Source of the DNA: Isoetes taiwanensis
Lineage: Eukaryota; Streptophyta; Lycopodiopsida; Isoetales; Isoetaceae
Direction of reading: 5' to 3'
Length of the DNA stretch: 64,000 nucleotides
NCBI GenBank assembly: GCA_021234155.1
Contig: JAJEKV010000387.1
Location: forward strand, 181,608-245,607
How positions within the stretch are numbered: the first letter of the stretch is position 1; every line of letters begins with the position of its first letter. Under the pieces are notes generated by a model. The model worked only from the letters and a program-made list of their open reading frames with translations, made no database searches and was not told the origin of the DNA. Made by a program: the position numbers and the translations under genes. Below, piece after piece: positions 32,185 through 45,099 of the stretch.

Positions 32185-32365
32185 GATAGTCCAAGGGATG
32201 CAAATCGGCCTTCTTGCAGAACAGAGAAAAAAATGGGATACGAACTTTAATTGTTTGCTTTAAAATTGCACTTCCAGCTCCAAAAAGCCTTACCAATCTA
32301 TCATCTATTATATGTTCACATGCAAACTGACTTAAGAAATAACAACATTAGATGTAATTAACTAC

Positions 32366-32538
32366 CTGAGTTGCTCCCATCACTTTCAAGACAAAACGTG
32401 TACCAACACCTAATATCAAAGCTTCCAAAATGCCAACAGAAGCTGCAATAATCAAACGAGATGAAACCGCTGGTAAAGCTAGCTTGCCAGCACATGCATT
32501 AGTCCCTCCTTCAGTTGAAAATTCAAATGCACAAAGAT
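32366..32538 (-). pseudogene. MATE (DTX/EDS5-like) transporter exon fragment
   Basis: An exon-like minus-strand block (acceptor GGAG|ATC at 32539, donor CAG|GTAG at 32365) reads KLALPAVSSRLIIAASVGIL and EALILGVGTRFVLKVMGATQ. This fits the loop and membrane segment of plastid-type MATE efflux proteins (DTX42-45 group), where LPSVSSSL, a helix and a short G-rich turn precede MGI. MATE proteins export organic solutes by cation antiport. No adjacent MATE exons were found; it is a single-exon fragment in the same orientation as the LRR and MSH2 fragments. Confidence 0.6.
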
Positions 32539-33066
32539 CTCCAGAAAAAGAAAAAGACGTTAACATCCATACTGTTATATTTCATAACCACCACCTCGAA
32601 TATGCAACATGCCCTTACTCTGGCCTCAAATCTTATGGCCTCTTTCCCTACAAACAGAGCTGAAATGGAAATCATAATGGGGCTTTTAGCATTTCAAGTC
32701 TGCATCTAAAGCTTTGCAATGTGAACACCTGATAACAACAGTAGCTGAGCACCACTTCCATAAGTCTCCTACTACAGGTACAAATGTCTGTTTAACAAAA
32801 ATAAAGGATGAAAAGTAGCCTACGCAAGCCGATATTCCGGGTAGAACAAGTAAGGATTGACTCTAGACACCACTACCGCCCGGCAAAAGATTGCAACTAC
32901 TGCATTCACCAAAGTCACACTTCCACTTCATCTCATTTAGAACAAGAAAGAATTGAGATGGAAGTGCAAGACCTATCAAGTGAGCTACAAATAATAATAA
33001 TTTGCTATAAATCAACTTAACACCTCTTATCAAGCTGGCCAAGAAATCACTAGCATCAGCAAATAC

Positions 33067-33798
33067 GATGTAGATGAGATTGGTAAGGTTGCCCAAAGAA
33101 GCCGGAATGGTGTCGTTAAGCTCGTTGTGTTGCAACGTTAAGACATTTAACTGGTTCAATTGCCCCAGCTCTTCTGGAATGCTGCCATTAAGCTTGTTAC
33201 AGCAGAGGTGAAGCGCTGCACGGCATATCAGAGCTAGCATTCAGTAAAACAGTACGAAAATCAAACAAAACAGACCCATAAATGAAGGTATATATTTAGA
33301 CAAATGTAGGAAATCTCGATGCCGGTCAGACAAAACAAACACAGAGCAAGAAAGATAACCTTGTAAACTAGAAAGATTCCCTACTTCCGGTGGTATGTTG
33401 TCTTCGAGGCTATTCACATTGAGATACAAATCACTCAGACTGCTCAAATTTGCCAATGCTGGCCCGGGAATAGTACCAATAAGGTCATTATAATGCAAAT
33501 AAAGCCCTGTAAGATTTTCAAGCTCTCCAATACAAATGGTTCCGGTAAGCCCTCTACCCTGCAAAGAAATGTTTGTAATTCTTCCTTCCTCGTCACAAGA
33601 CACACCAACGAAGTCGCCCCCACAAGGATCAACGCCTTGAACCCAAGATTCAAGCACCAATCCGTTAGGATCAAGAACGGACTTCATATCCAACAGGATT
33701 TCAATTTCAGTCCGTTGGGCTGCAGGGGCAGAGATAGATTGGAAAAGGATGAGGAAGAATAGACAAATCGCCATAATATTAGGCGCCCACTGCGCCAA
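33067..33798 (-). pseudogene. LRR receptor-like protein, 5' two exons only
   Basis: Exon 1 (33798-33360) starts MAQWAPNIMAICLFFLILFQ, a signal peptide. It continues with an N-terminal LRR cap (SWVQGVDPCGG, DFVGVSCDEEGRI) and plant LRRs (GLTGTICIGELENLTGLYLH, NDLIGTIPGPAL, LSDLYLNVNSLEDNIPPEVG). A 144-nt intron with donor CAAG|GTTATC and acceptor TGCAG|CG leads to exon 2 (33215-33067): LHLCCNKLNGSIPEELGQL and LTLQHNELNDTIPASLGNL. The LCCNKL/LYLNVN wording is like LRR receptor kinases of subfamily IV, such as the At5g51560 type (from memory). No further LRRs, membrane segment or kinase domain follow within 3 kb, so it is truncated. Confidence 0.7.
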
Positions 33799-34135
33799 AC
33801 CTGGCTATGGCGTCGGGCGATCAAAATGAAGCATTCAATCGAGGAGGCCGCCGAAAAAGTAGAAAAAAGAAATGTTGATAGGAATTTTTCTTTTGTTGCC
33901 ACGACACGAGATATTGTCCACCTCACTCGGTCTATTATATAGGCTTATTGAATATATATGCTAACTTGTAGGTTTTAAGTGCCATCTCATTATGTAGAAT
34001 TAAATGCAGAAAATATACGTGGCAAAACCTTAGCCGTTAATATCGCACATTCAATGGTTGAGATCAGCTTAAGCTGGCCTCATTGGCAGCAATTAATGTT
34101 TTATTACTTTTTATCAACGGCCCAGATTGTATTTT
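33799..34135. other. Upstream flank of the LRR fragment
   Basis: No coding signal. TATATAGGCTTATTGAATAT near 33940 on the plus strand and AT-rich sequence around it could include a promoter, but nothing is decisive. Confidence 0.3.
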
Positions 34136-34141
34136 CGAATC

Positions 34142-35570
<1,429 letters not shown>

Positions 35571-36215
35571 TCATTGGTTTAAAAGAGGAGACTAGCATCT
35601 TTGCGATAACAAGCTAAATAATTGCATCTGAATAAAATAATTGGGAATGCCTTTTAAGATGCAATCAGATTCCGAACCTATAGCATAGCCATAAATAAAC
35701 CTAGAACTAGAGCAGCAAAATTGTATCATTACTAGATGTATAGACCTTATAAGAATCGGTTTAGACCGGATAAAATAATGCGCACAAAATCATTGGTTTA
35801 AAAGAGGAGTCTAGCATGCTCGCATAACAAAGCTAAATAATTGCATCTGCTGGGAATGCCTTTTAAGATGCAACTGTGTTCCTGAACCTATAGCATAGCC
35901 ATAAATAAACCTAGAACTAGAGCAGCAAAATTGTATCATTACTAGATGTATAGACCTTATAAGAATCACTTTAGACCAGATAAATAATCTGCACAAAATC
36001 ATTGGTTTAAAAGAGGAGTCTAGCATGCTGCATAACAAGCTAAATAATTGCATCTGCTGGGAATGCCTTTTAAGATGCAACTGTGTTCGTGAACCTATAG
36101 CATAGCCATAAATAAACCTAGAACTATAGCAGCAAAATTGTATCATTACTAGATGTATAGACCTTATAAATATCAGTTTAGACCAGAGAAAGTAATCTAT
36201 ACACAGTAGGATAAA
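35571..36215. repeat. Three tandem copies of a ~215-bp unit
   Basis: Units begin CATTGGTTTAAAAGAGGAG at about 35573, 35792 and 36001 and contain TTTTAAGATGCAA, GAACCTATAGCATAGCCATA and ATTACTAGATGTATAGACC. Copies 2 and 3 are closer to each other than to copy 1, which has an extra AATAAAATAATT block. Confidence 0.95.
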
Positions 36216-36239
36216 CAGCATCAACAATATTTTTTCTAG

Positions 36240-36540
36240 ACTGGAACCTGATTTGGCTGTAACTCATTAGAGATTTCGTCACCATCTTCATCGGAAAGCT
36301 CCACTAGCTCAATATGATACGCTAGGATATCAGTTGCCTTGGAGGCACTGGCACATTGCAGCACATGTATGGGATAAACATTTTGATGTTGCCATCAAGC
36401 CTAGCTCAAGCCTAGCTCCATTTGGATCTATGCCATGCAGCCTACAAAACTCAAGCAACCGAGATGCCAATGGCTCAACACCATTATGCACCAGCCCCCT
36501 CTCTCTACACAGTTGTCTCCGCTTTTACTCAAGTATGAGA
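36240..36540 (-). other. Exon-like segment of unknown gene
   Basis: The minus strand reads RRQLCRERGLVHNGVEPLAS and RLLEFCRLHGIDPNGARLEL without stops over about 60 codons. Then, after a frame change, it reads ATDILAYHIELVELSDEDGD. The composition looks coding, with an acidic end, but I cannot name a family. It may be another stray exon like the MSH2 and MATE pieces. Confidence 0.3.
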
Positions 36541-37536
36541 CTTGTTCGGGAGCCTCATTAAGCCCAACAATTTCAATGCCTTAAACATTTGTGCAATATA
36601 TAGAGAGGCCCTAATTTAGATTAAAGAAAGCGGAAATGCAAAACCCTCAAGTAATTTTCCAAGAATCGCTTGATTCCAATTAGATTACAAGAAATACTTA
36701 AATTGAAGTGCAAGCCACATGATTTATTACCGTATTTTTGACCGAGAAATGATCTGGGCCCTTTGATTTGGATGTAACAAAAAAGATACCAAGTCCATTT
36801 GGAAGCCATCCGCCGGTTTGTTACACATCTTCATAGCGTAAAGATACCTACATTTGGAATGAAGTCGCCAGTTGTGGAGCATCCCCGTGGCTGGAGTTTC
36901 GTGCCCCGTGTTTTGAAAAGGTTGTGTTTCATAGGAGATCCGAACCATTGGAACATTAATCACAAGTATTGCATGTAACATAAACACGCTTTCCAAGGGA
37001 CAATAGCTTTTTCCTCTACCAATATTTTAGCCGTCCAACTTTTCCACAAAAGGAATGCATTAACGCAAGAGTATTCCCCTTTTTTAAGAATGCAAAGTTA
37101 AAGGAAGCAAAAGCAATCCATAGAAACGTACCTTAAAAAGATGCCGTTTGCATGTGATAAGCTATGTAATTATGAGCCATTATCATATATTGTCCCATCA
37201 TAGTCTATTCCATATGGTATCCAATCATTGAGCCTTATGCTAAAGGGGAACGTTAAAAGATATTCTAGCAAAAGTTGTACCTCCTTTTGTTTCTAATTAA
37301 TAAGTAGCCAAAGGCTTCGTATTGTCCCACCAATTCGACTTTTTAAGGCAAATATGCCTTTTTCCTTTCTTTGCTCTTGGCCCCTTCTTATCCACGCGTG
37401 CATGCAAAATAAAGATAGGAAAATGCAACAAACAATGCATGCATAAAAAGATTCTTCTAGAACTCATGTCAATATTGATGTCATATACTACAAAGGAATG
37501 GCCATAGGTTCCAATACCATTGGCAAAAGCAAAGCC
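36541..37536. other. No convincing gene
   Basis: A minus-strand frame at 36727-36996 is open (including GHETPATGMLHNWRLHSKC) and could contain an exon ending near 36851 at TGTAG|GTATC. No family or partner exons are visible. The rest is AT-rich. Confidence 0.25.
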
Positions 37537-37676
37537 TTGGGTTAACAATGTACTGCCAAAGTAAATTGCAAAAGAAATTGTATTATGTGACCTCTATAAA
37601 TGAGCATTGGGTTAACAATGTACTGCCAAAGTAAATTGCAAAAGAAATTGTATTATGTGACCTCTATAAATGAGCA
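37537..37676. repeat. 70-bp perfect tandem duplication
   Basis: TTGGGTTAACAATGTACTGC through GACCTCTATAAATGAGCA occurs twice in direct succession with no difference that I can see, so it is recent. Confidence 0.95.
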
Positions 37677-38149
37677 TGCATAACTCTCATGCAATCGTGT
37701 GTATAGGTCCAAGAAAAGATAGATGAAAGGCAGACTAATACCAAGGGCAATGTCTATAGTCATCTACTAATCAAGATATGTGCGTAAGAGAAATGAGTGC
37801 AAGCATTACCTCAGACAGTCAATAAGATAAATGATGGGGCCATCTTTAAGAATAAATGCATGGCACTTTTACGAATAGTGACTGAACTCCACCATATCAT
37901 TAGGACAAAAATAATGCACATGTTTAGTGAGAGTTACCATCCTCATTTAGCAGCACCAGCAACGTATCCAAAGAAGAGATATGTCTATGCCATCAATGGT
38001 GATATGCCTAGTGAGAGTATTGTGAACTGTAACTCATTATTTATCAGTACCAACAACATTATCAAAAGAAGAAAATAGGCCAAAGCAAATCATTTATCAG
38101 GGATACAAAGATAAAGCTTAGAATATTGACTAAGAATCCACCAGAAACT

Positions 38150-38150
<1 letters not shown>
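37677..38150. other. No recognisable gene
   Basis: Short frames only; no motif. Confidence 0.35.
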
Positions 38151-38375
<225 letters not shown>

Positions 38376-39390
38376 TGCTAAGAAGCATGTTACTTTTGAA
38401 GACGCGTGTGAATCCTTAGAAGATCATGTGCGCCGAGTTATTGCACCCCCTGACGTCAAAGACACTGTAATGGTTGCAGATACAAGGAAAAGAAACCCAC
38501 CTTCTGAGTCTTCTGAACAAAGAAAAAGATTTCGGTCTTTTGGTCGTGGTTATGATGGATCCTTTGGTCGTGGTTATGGCCGTAGTTATGGTCGAGGTTA
38601 TGATGGAGGATATGACCATGGGCGTGGGGGTTATGGTCGTAGTAGTGTGTATGGTCGCAGTGATTATAATGGTCGCCATGATTATAACACTTTTTGTCGT
38701 AGTGGATATGGACGTGGTCGTGGGTCACGTGGATATCAATCTAGATATCAATCTATTGTGTGTGAATATTGTGGTCGTGATGGCCATGGCATTGCAAGAT
38801 GCTTTGATAGAAAAGAGGATGAGAAACGAGATATGGAAGCTAATTGTGTTAATACATCACGTGATAGTGAACAGTATGGTGTGGAAAGAACAATTGGACA
38901 TCCTGTACAAGCTAGTACAAATGTTTTAGGGAGTACCGACAACATGATGATAGATTCAGGTGTGCATCCTGCTCCCAAATAATAATGATGGTATTGTGTG
39001 TTACGCAATGGTGTTGAGCTTTGTTATGGTGTTGGGCATGTGTGTATACAGCATGTTCTTCATTCATGTGTTATTGTGTGTTGCACCATGGTGTCAACTT
39101 CTACATATAGTGTTGGAATTTATTTCTTATATATATTGTTGAGCATTGATATTGTGTGTGGTATTGAAATATTAAGTTCCTAACTTATAGTATTATCTTG
39201 AATTTATCTGGTGTTGTCTAGCTATTATGTTTACACCTTTGTGCAATTTTCATCTAGGTGCAACGCAACATATGGTATATGAGAAATCCTTGCTCAGAAA
39301 TTACCATCCCTTGCACGTTTTAAAACATGTTTATATGGGAGATGACAGTCGTCAACAAATTCTTGGTATTGGTGATCTCCCATTATGAGC
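38376..39390 (+). pseudogene. Copia gag zinc knuckle and protease with an intron in the protease motif
   Basis: The open plus-strand frame to 38982 encodes the C-terminal part of Gag. It reads HVTFEDACESLEDHVRRVI, a long Gly-Arg-Tyr-rich RNA-binding stretch (38540-38740) and the CCHC knuckle CEYCGRDGHGIARC (38760-38802). The protease begins NMMIDSG at 38943-38962 and is interrupted by a 298-nt T-rich sequence, GTGTGC...TTTTCATCTAG (38960-39257). Removing it gives DSGATQHMVYEKSLLRNYHP and HVYMGDDSRQQILGIGDLP in frame. Unspliced, the frame stops 6 codons after DSG. The fragment lacks the gag start and everything after the protease. Its LTR shows that it is the same family as arms A and B, which lack exactly this part. 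Confidence 0.8.
38960..39257 (+). other. Putative GT-AG intron splitting the Copia protease active site
   Basis: The donor is TCAG|GTGTGC and the acceptor TTTTCATCTAG|GT. The interior is T-rich, has a CTAAC branch-like motif at 39179-39183 and no retroelement coding. Excision restores D-S-G-A exactly. Retention puts a TAA stop soon after the donor. Confidence 0.65.
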
Positions 39391-39632
39391 TCTGAAACCA
39401 TGATGAAAATCTAGACAAAGCATATAAAGGAAGAGAGACACAGAGGACGAAAGAGAGATAAGAGAGACAAGCGATGATCCCAGAACAACACACACTATCA
39501 ATTGTATTGAATCACACTATATATATATATATATATATACATTGGGTTGCATGCATGCACACGCATGCGCATGCATTGAGAACATGCACGACACACTTGC
39601 ATGCATTGGAGGACAACGTAGCATCTCCAACA
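39389..39632 (-). mobile_element. Complete Copia LTR with primer-binding site, opposite orientation
   Basis: On the minus strand the 232-bp LTR runs from TGTTGGAGATGC (39632) through (TA)n, TCTCTCTTATCTCTCTTTCG and TTTATATGCTTTG to TTTTCATCA (39401). It is followed by the primer-site-like TGGTTTCAGAGC (39400-39389). It is the only complete copy in the window. Immediately beyond, the sequence switches to plus-strand protease DNA, so this is an inverted junction. Confidence 0.9.
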
Positions 39633-39639
39633 GCTACAA

Positions 39640-40780
39640 ATTGCAGCAGGAGCGCATGTTCTTTCCTAAGCTCGGGGGGTTGCCTGGAGGTTCCCGCCAA
39701 TTCTGCGTGCCCTGCTCCAAACGGAACTTGTCAACAGATGCTACTTTCCTTGGAGGAAAGCGACGTCAGGTACCTCTTTTCCTATATTACTGTTAAGAAA
39801 CTAGAATAGAGATACGTCAAGTTTGTCTTCATTCTTGTTTGGTGTCCAATAAGAGCTCGCCATGTGGCGATCATACTAATCAGGAGATAAATGGGTACAT
39901 CATTCTTGACCAGCCTTGAGACAAGGTGCGCTTACCATCTGTAGAAGCTCAAGCTGGCGTGAAAACCACCTTTACCTTGGCGCCGTGGAGCAGCAACAAT
40001 TCTGCTGCGGAATGGGACCGGCAGCGGCAGGCGGCTTGATTGGTCATTGCCGGTGGCCAGCTCCCCATTCGGAGAGGCGGAATCTGCTTAATTGTTCTTT
40101 GCTCCACATAACAATGGGAAAAATTGGTTTGACAGGCACAATATATATAATAGCCTAAAAGCCTAACACATAACAAACTAAGGCAAGAACATGAATACTT
40201 AATGCAAAACAAAATTACTACTCATTGCCATGTCGTATTTTCCAATATTTGAGTAATACCAAGGAAGAAGGTAGTTGTTTTAAGGTAATTTCTATGCTAG
40301 TGGAGACGATTGCATCTTGAAAACATGCTAACATGGTTAACCTATCTTATGATCCAAGACAACACCTCAAAATACTATGGCATCACTTCATTGAAGAAAA
40401 CAGTTGCCTCTTCAATAACAAATTGAGCATTTGTTTTATTCACACCTATAATATGCAACTTAAAGCTCTATGCACGACCTGCAAGCTCAAAGCTCTACAC
40501 ACGACCTGGCTAACAAATACTGTTTAAAATTTATTATGTGAGTTGTGTTCCCAATAATGGGCTTATGTATAACTGGTCGATGAGTGGCATGTAGATGGGA
40601 TATGTATAATGAAATGAAGTTGTATGATAGGCACAGACCACATTTTGGTTCACCCATGGTAAGGGAGGGTGCCCACCTACGATGATACGCCCTCCATGGA
40701 GCAGCCCCTTATGGTGCAATCCAACGATTGTGGCTGTGTGTTTTGAATTTCCCCCCTTTTTCGCATATTTTTGAAGTCTA
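39640..40780. other. No firm gene; one exon-like plus-strand segment
   Basis: 39640-39771 reads LQQERMFFPKLGGLPGGSRQ followed by CSKRNLSTDATFLGGKRRQ and ends at CAG|GTACCT, which would fit an exon of unknown family. The remainder (39772-40780) has no motif. Confidence 0.25.
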
Positions 40781-41950
40781 AATACTTCTTTTCTGGTAGA
40801 CAAAAATCCAACAAACATGTGGCAACATAAAGAGCTTGTAAGAAGCTTTAATTTGAATGTTCATACCCCAAATTTGGACAAAGGGCGTTGTGCATTTGTA
40901 GATGGGCATAGGGGTGCACCATCAAGGGCAAAATGGGAGTTCCCTTTAGAGCCTTGTTATTGCAATATCAGGGCACTGCAGTAGGGGTTTTAGGGACGCT
41001 GGAAAGCCCAATTTCCAAGCCATCCAATAAATCAAATTTGGTTTGATCCTAATCCATGAAAGACCAACGTTCCATTTTGCCATCTGGTAAACCGTTTGTG
41101 TATTGAGCCAGATGTAATGTCCTCGGGAGGGACATTCTACTAGTGTAATAGGCATGGGGAGGCCTATTACGTCTAACCAACAACCATTCTAGTTCTAGGT
41201 TGTAATTGTTGGTAATGATCATGCATCATCACCCTACATCTGGAGGGCTGTGATCAAGAATCACCAGCAGTTTTTATGCCTATGCTCGATATTCTAGTCT
41301 TCATGCTATTTTGTTTGGGTGATGCCCTAATTCCTTGTATCATCCGATGGAATGTTAATTTTCATCTATTCTAATGATTAACATATTCATGTCCTCTTTA
41401 CAATTCATTAGAACTCAATTTAACTTGGGCATAGAGCTATCCTACTAGTGTCTCAACCTTGCACTTGATAAGGAGCATAATATCACGGATACACTTGAAC
41501 AAGTTGCTTTTATGTACAAATTAGCAACAATTTTGAAATTCTCCAAGATCTTTGGGATTGAAAAACCTTGCCCTTTCAAGTTTTTGAGAAAAAATCTTAG
41601 CTGTAAGTCCTCAATTGCAAGGAATTTGGATAAATGCAACACTAACTAAAATTGTTCTATGAAAATAGAAGTCGTCAAAGCCACAGACATCTCTGTATTT
41701 GCACACCCTAACATAAGATTATTCATGCATGCAACGCGGAAAAAACATCTTCAAAATAAACGGGGTGACCACACAACGTGAATAAATATAATTTATGGAA
41801 AAGATGGTGAGTTCAAATAAAATGGCATAGGGTACTACTGAGAAATAAGAAAGCAATGATACGATGTTGAAGTAGAACTCTCAAATAAGTAGCAATGTTT
41901 CAAACAATGGCATAAAAAATGCATGCATGTTTGTCCAACTCCAAAGTACC
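40781..41950. repeat. Segmental duplication copy 1 (1,170 bp)
   Basis: Nearly identical to 42621-43787 (about 98-99%). Visible differences include a c/t exchange at 41281/43121 and small indels at TTAACTTGGGCATAG/TTAACAGGCATAG. It encodes a 69-codon minus-strand frame (40946-41155) identical in protein to copy 2, but no known motif. Confidence 0.95.
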
Positions 41951-42620
41951 CTTGGATTTCTAAAGCTGCTACCTCCACTGGCTGATCCTTTAGCTCTTCC
42001 ACGTCCCAAATCTCTTGAACTAGAACAGTTATTTGCCAAATGTCCATATCCATCACAGTTATAACATATTACCTCCAGGAGGTTATGGATGCACGGACTC
42101 AGTTGCATCTTCCAGAACGGCATTGAACTGTCCTACACAATTGTACAGCATGCCAGCAGACTTATTACTACTATTTTTCCCTCGAAAACCCTTCGGGGCG
42201 GGGGCTTTTTAATCCTGTCAGTAATACGTTTGTTGCTCTCTTTTTGTTTGGGCCCCATCTCCGTGGACGCTAAAAATCTATTCTATTCTATTCTATTTTA
42301 TTCTTCTTATTCTTTGGGCAATTTGCCTTTAAATGTCCAAATTGTTTATACATGAAACATGGACCTATTTTCCCAGAATTTGCCTTCTTTTTTCCTACAA
42401 GTATTACCTCTGTATATTTCATCGTCATCTTCTTTCTTAACTAACTTTATTTGCTCTAATTCTGTTCTGATTAGGCCGATTGGTCTCCATAGACGATAAA
42501 AACTTTATTCTATTTTATTCTATTCCTTCCTACTTTCCTAATAAGAGTACACAACTACCCAAAACTTTGAAAAGGCTCTAGATAAATTGAGTACCTGTAA
42601 TTATCGTGTAACTGGCACAA
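41951..42620 (-). mobile_element. 670-bp insert copied from the Copia D/LINE mosaic 5 kb downstream
   Basis: It matches 46863-47525 almost throughout: Copia gag knuckle CYNCDGYGHLANNC (minus strand), a LINE 3' tail (plus strand, about 42175-42300), a second Copia knuckle, and a second LINE tail (about 42470-42535). It lies exactly between the two 1.17-kb duplicate copies. Confidence 0.9.
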
Positions 42621-43787
42621 AATACTTCTTTTCTGGTAGACAAAAATCCAACAAACATGTGGCAACATAAAGAGCTTGTAAGAAGCTTTAATTTGAATGT
42701 TCATACCCCAAATTTGGACAAAGGGCGTTGTGCATTTGTAGATGGGCATAGGGGTGCACCATCAAGGGCAAAATGGGAGTTCCCTTTAGAGCCTTGTTAT
42801 TGCAATATCAGGGCACTGCAGTAGGGGTTTTAGGGACGCTGGAAAGCCCAATTTCCAAGCCATCCAATAAATCAAATTTGGTTTGATCCTAATCCATGAA
42901 AGACCAACGTTCCATTTTGCCATCTGGTAAACTGTTTGTGTATTGAGCCAGATGTAATGTCCTCGGGAGGGACATTCTACTAGTGTAATAGGCATGGGGA
43001 GGCCTATTACGTCTAACCAACAACCATTCTAGTTCTAGGTTGTAATTGTTGGTAATGATCATGCATCATCACCCTACATCTGGAGGGCTGTGATCAAGAA
43101 TCACCAGCAGTTTTTATGCCCATGCTCGATATTCTAGTCTTCATGCTATTTTGTTTGGGTGATGCCCTAATTCCTTGTATCATCCGATGGAATGTTAATT
43201 TTCATCTATTCTAATGATTAACATATTCATGTCCTCTTTACAATTCATTAGAACTCAATTTAACAGGCATAGAGCTATCCTACTAGTGTCTCAACCTTGC
43301 ACTTGATAAGGAGCATAATATCTGGATACACTTGAACAAGTTGCTTTTATGTACAAATTAGCAACAATTTTGAAATTCTCCAAGATCTTTGGGATTGAAA
43401 AACCTTGCCCTTTCAAGTTTTTGAGAAAAAACCTTAGCTGTAAGTCCTCAATTGCAAGGAATTTGGATAAATGCAACACTAACTAAAATTGTTCTATGAA
43501 AATAGAAGTCGTCAAAGCCACAGACATCTCTGTATTTGCACACCCTAACATAAGATTATTCATGCATGCAACGCGGAAAAAACATCTTCAAAATAAACGG
43601 GGTGACCACACAACGTGAATAAATATAATTTATGGAAAAGATGGTGAGTTCAAATAAAATGGCATAGGGTACTACTGAGAAATAAGAAAGCAATGATACG
43701 ATGTTGAAGTAGAACTCTCAAATAAGTAGCAATGTTTCAAACAATGGCATAAAAAATGCATGCATGTTTGTCCAACTCCAAAGTACC
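42621..43787. repeat. Segmental duplication copy 2 (1,167 bp)
   Basis: Starts AATACTTCTTTTCTGGTAGA and ends CCAACTCCAAAGTACC, as copy 1 does. Flanks differ (ATAC... after CACA on the left; GATCTAGCTCG on the right). Confidence 0.95.
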
Positions 43788-44320
43788 GATCTAGCTCGCC
43801 CAAGTTGTACTGATGGCATCCTGGTGAGGAACTTCATTAGTATGGCTCTTGTTAAAAAGGATAACTTTCAAGCTAGATCCAAGCGGATGTCAAAGGAATC
43901 GTCAAATCAGGACAAGCACAGCCTGGACAAAAGAGACCAATAAAGGGAGAAAAAACTGTCAACAATCATGGTAAAACCATGCAATAAGAAGTCTGGGGAT
44001 GAGAAAAGCCCCGATATGAGACACCAAAGCAAAACTTTGCAATACGCAGCGGTCTCCATAATAAACCAGTGGCTTAGACATGTATGCAATGCACACATGT
44101 GATAATTAATTAAAAATGTTGATATGAAGGTTTAGATCAATGGTATTTCTTCATATGGTATGGTAGTTTTGCTTAATAGAAGTGTGACTAAATAAATTTT
44201 AAATGCCATACAATCTCAAGCAATCTCTACCATTACCTATTCAATATTTATACCAACAATCCCTTCTTGATATTTTGCTATCTGCCTCCTTTATTTGTGC
44301 CCAGTTTCTAATCTAGTATT
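43788..44320. other. No recognisable gene
   Basis: Short frames only. Confidence 0.35.
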
Positions 44321-44324
44321 ATCA

Positions 44325-44372
44325 TACCATTTGGTCTCCGTGGATGGTAAAATTTAATTCAATCTAATTATT
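44325..44372 (+). mobile_element. Solitary LINE 3' tail with (TTCAATCTAA)-like end
   Basis: CCATTTGGTCTCCGTGGATG is followed by GTAAAATTTAATTCAATCTA. It matches the conserved tail core but ends in a different A/T-rich repeat. Confidence 0.6.
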
Positions 44373-44943
44373 ATTACAAAGGTTTTTTCCATTGAAAAGG
44401 CTCGCATGGCAAGAGTATCTTAATCATCTGCATGATATTTTACTTGTTGTAGATGTCCGATTTATGATCCACAAAAGCAATTAAGATATTGTTGACAATG
44501 CAATTAATCTAGATTATATAGGTAGATAGATAACATGAGATTGCTTTTGCTTTTCATTGTAAGGAATTGTATCAAATTCATATTAGCATTAAGTGCATGC
44601 AGCTAGATATAGTACACAAAACGCTTTCCAAAGCCATTAGTTTCCCATGTTCAAATGACTCTTCATGGCCACACATTATCACATCACTTATACTAGAAAC
44701 AAGGAATTGATAAATGATACCACGAAGGACAATATTATATATATACACCTAGGTTTCATCATTAAGTCCTTGTGTCTAAAAAGACATGAGAATTATAAGG
44801 TGCTTTGCATAATAGACTGTAGCTAGAAAAGTGAAATAAAGATTTGTTAACATCTGTAGAGACAGTTTCAGTTTAAAAAATAGATCAAAAAAACCAGACA
44901 AACCCTAAAACTGGAAAACAAATTCCAGGAAAAATAGGCTAAC

Positions 44944-45036
44944 CTTGTTCCAAATGGTGTCAAAGACATCCATTGCTTCTTGGATCTTCTTCAAGACCCT
45001 ATCAATTTCCTCTTGTAGTTTTCTAATTGGATCCAT
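44944..45036 (-). pseudogene. CNOT3/NOT5-like first coding exon (CCR4-NOT complex)
   Basis: 93 nt on the minus strand encode 31 residues beginning MDPIRKLQEEIDRVLKKIQE and continuing AMDVFDTIWNK, up to an AAG|GTTAGC donor. This is the N-terminus of plant NOT3-family proteins: RKLQGEIDR.LKKVQEG.D.FD.IW.K, with the first intron at the same place in my recollection of the family. NOT3 is a scaffold subunit of the CCR4-NOT deadenylase. The next exon, which should carry the NQKEKFE-LKKEIKKLQR helix, is not found in the 4 kb downstream, so this is probably a stray exon; a very long intron cannot be excluded. Confidence 0.6.
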
Positions 45037-45099
45037 GACAAACCATCAGCTACTGAACTAAAGACTGAAGAAATTTGCCTTGGAGCTTCTAAACTCGAA

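Noticed and set aside
35811-36227. 138-codon minus-strand frame
   Set aside because: It is a translation of the ~215-bp tandem repeat; the protein repeats with the DNA unit and has no motif.
38416-38728. His/Thr-rich minus-strand frames opposite the gag Gly-Arg region
   Set aside because: They mirror the repetitive GGTCGTGGTTATG codons of Gag on the plus strand.
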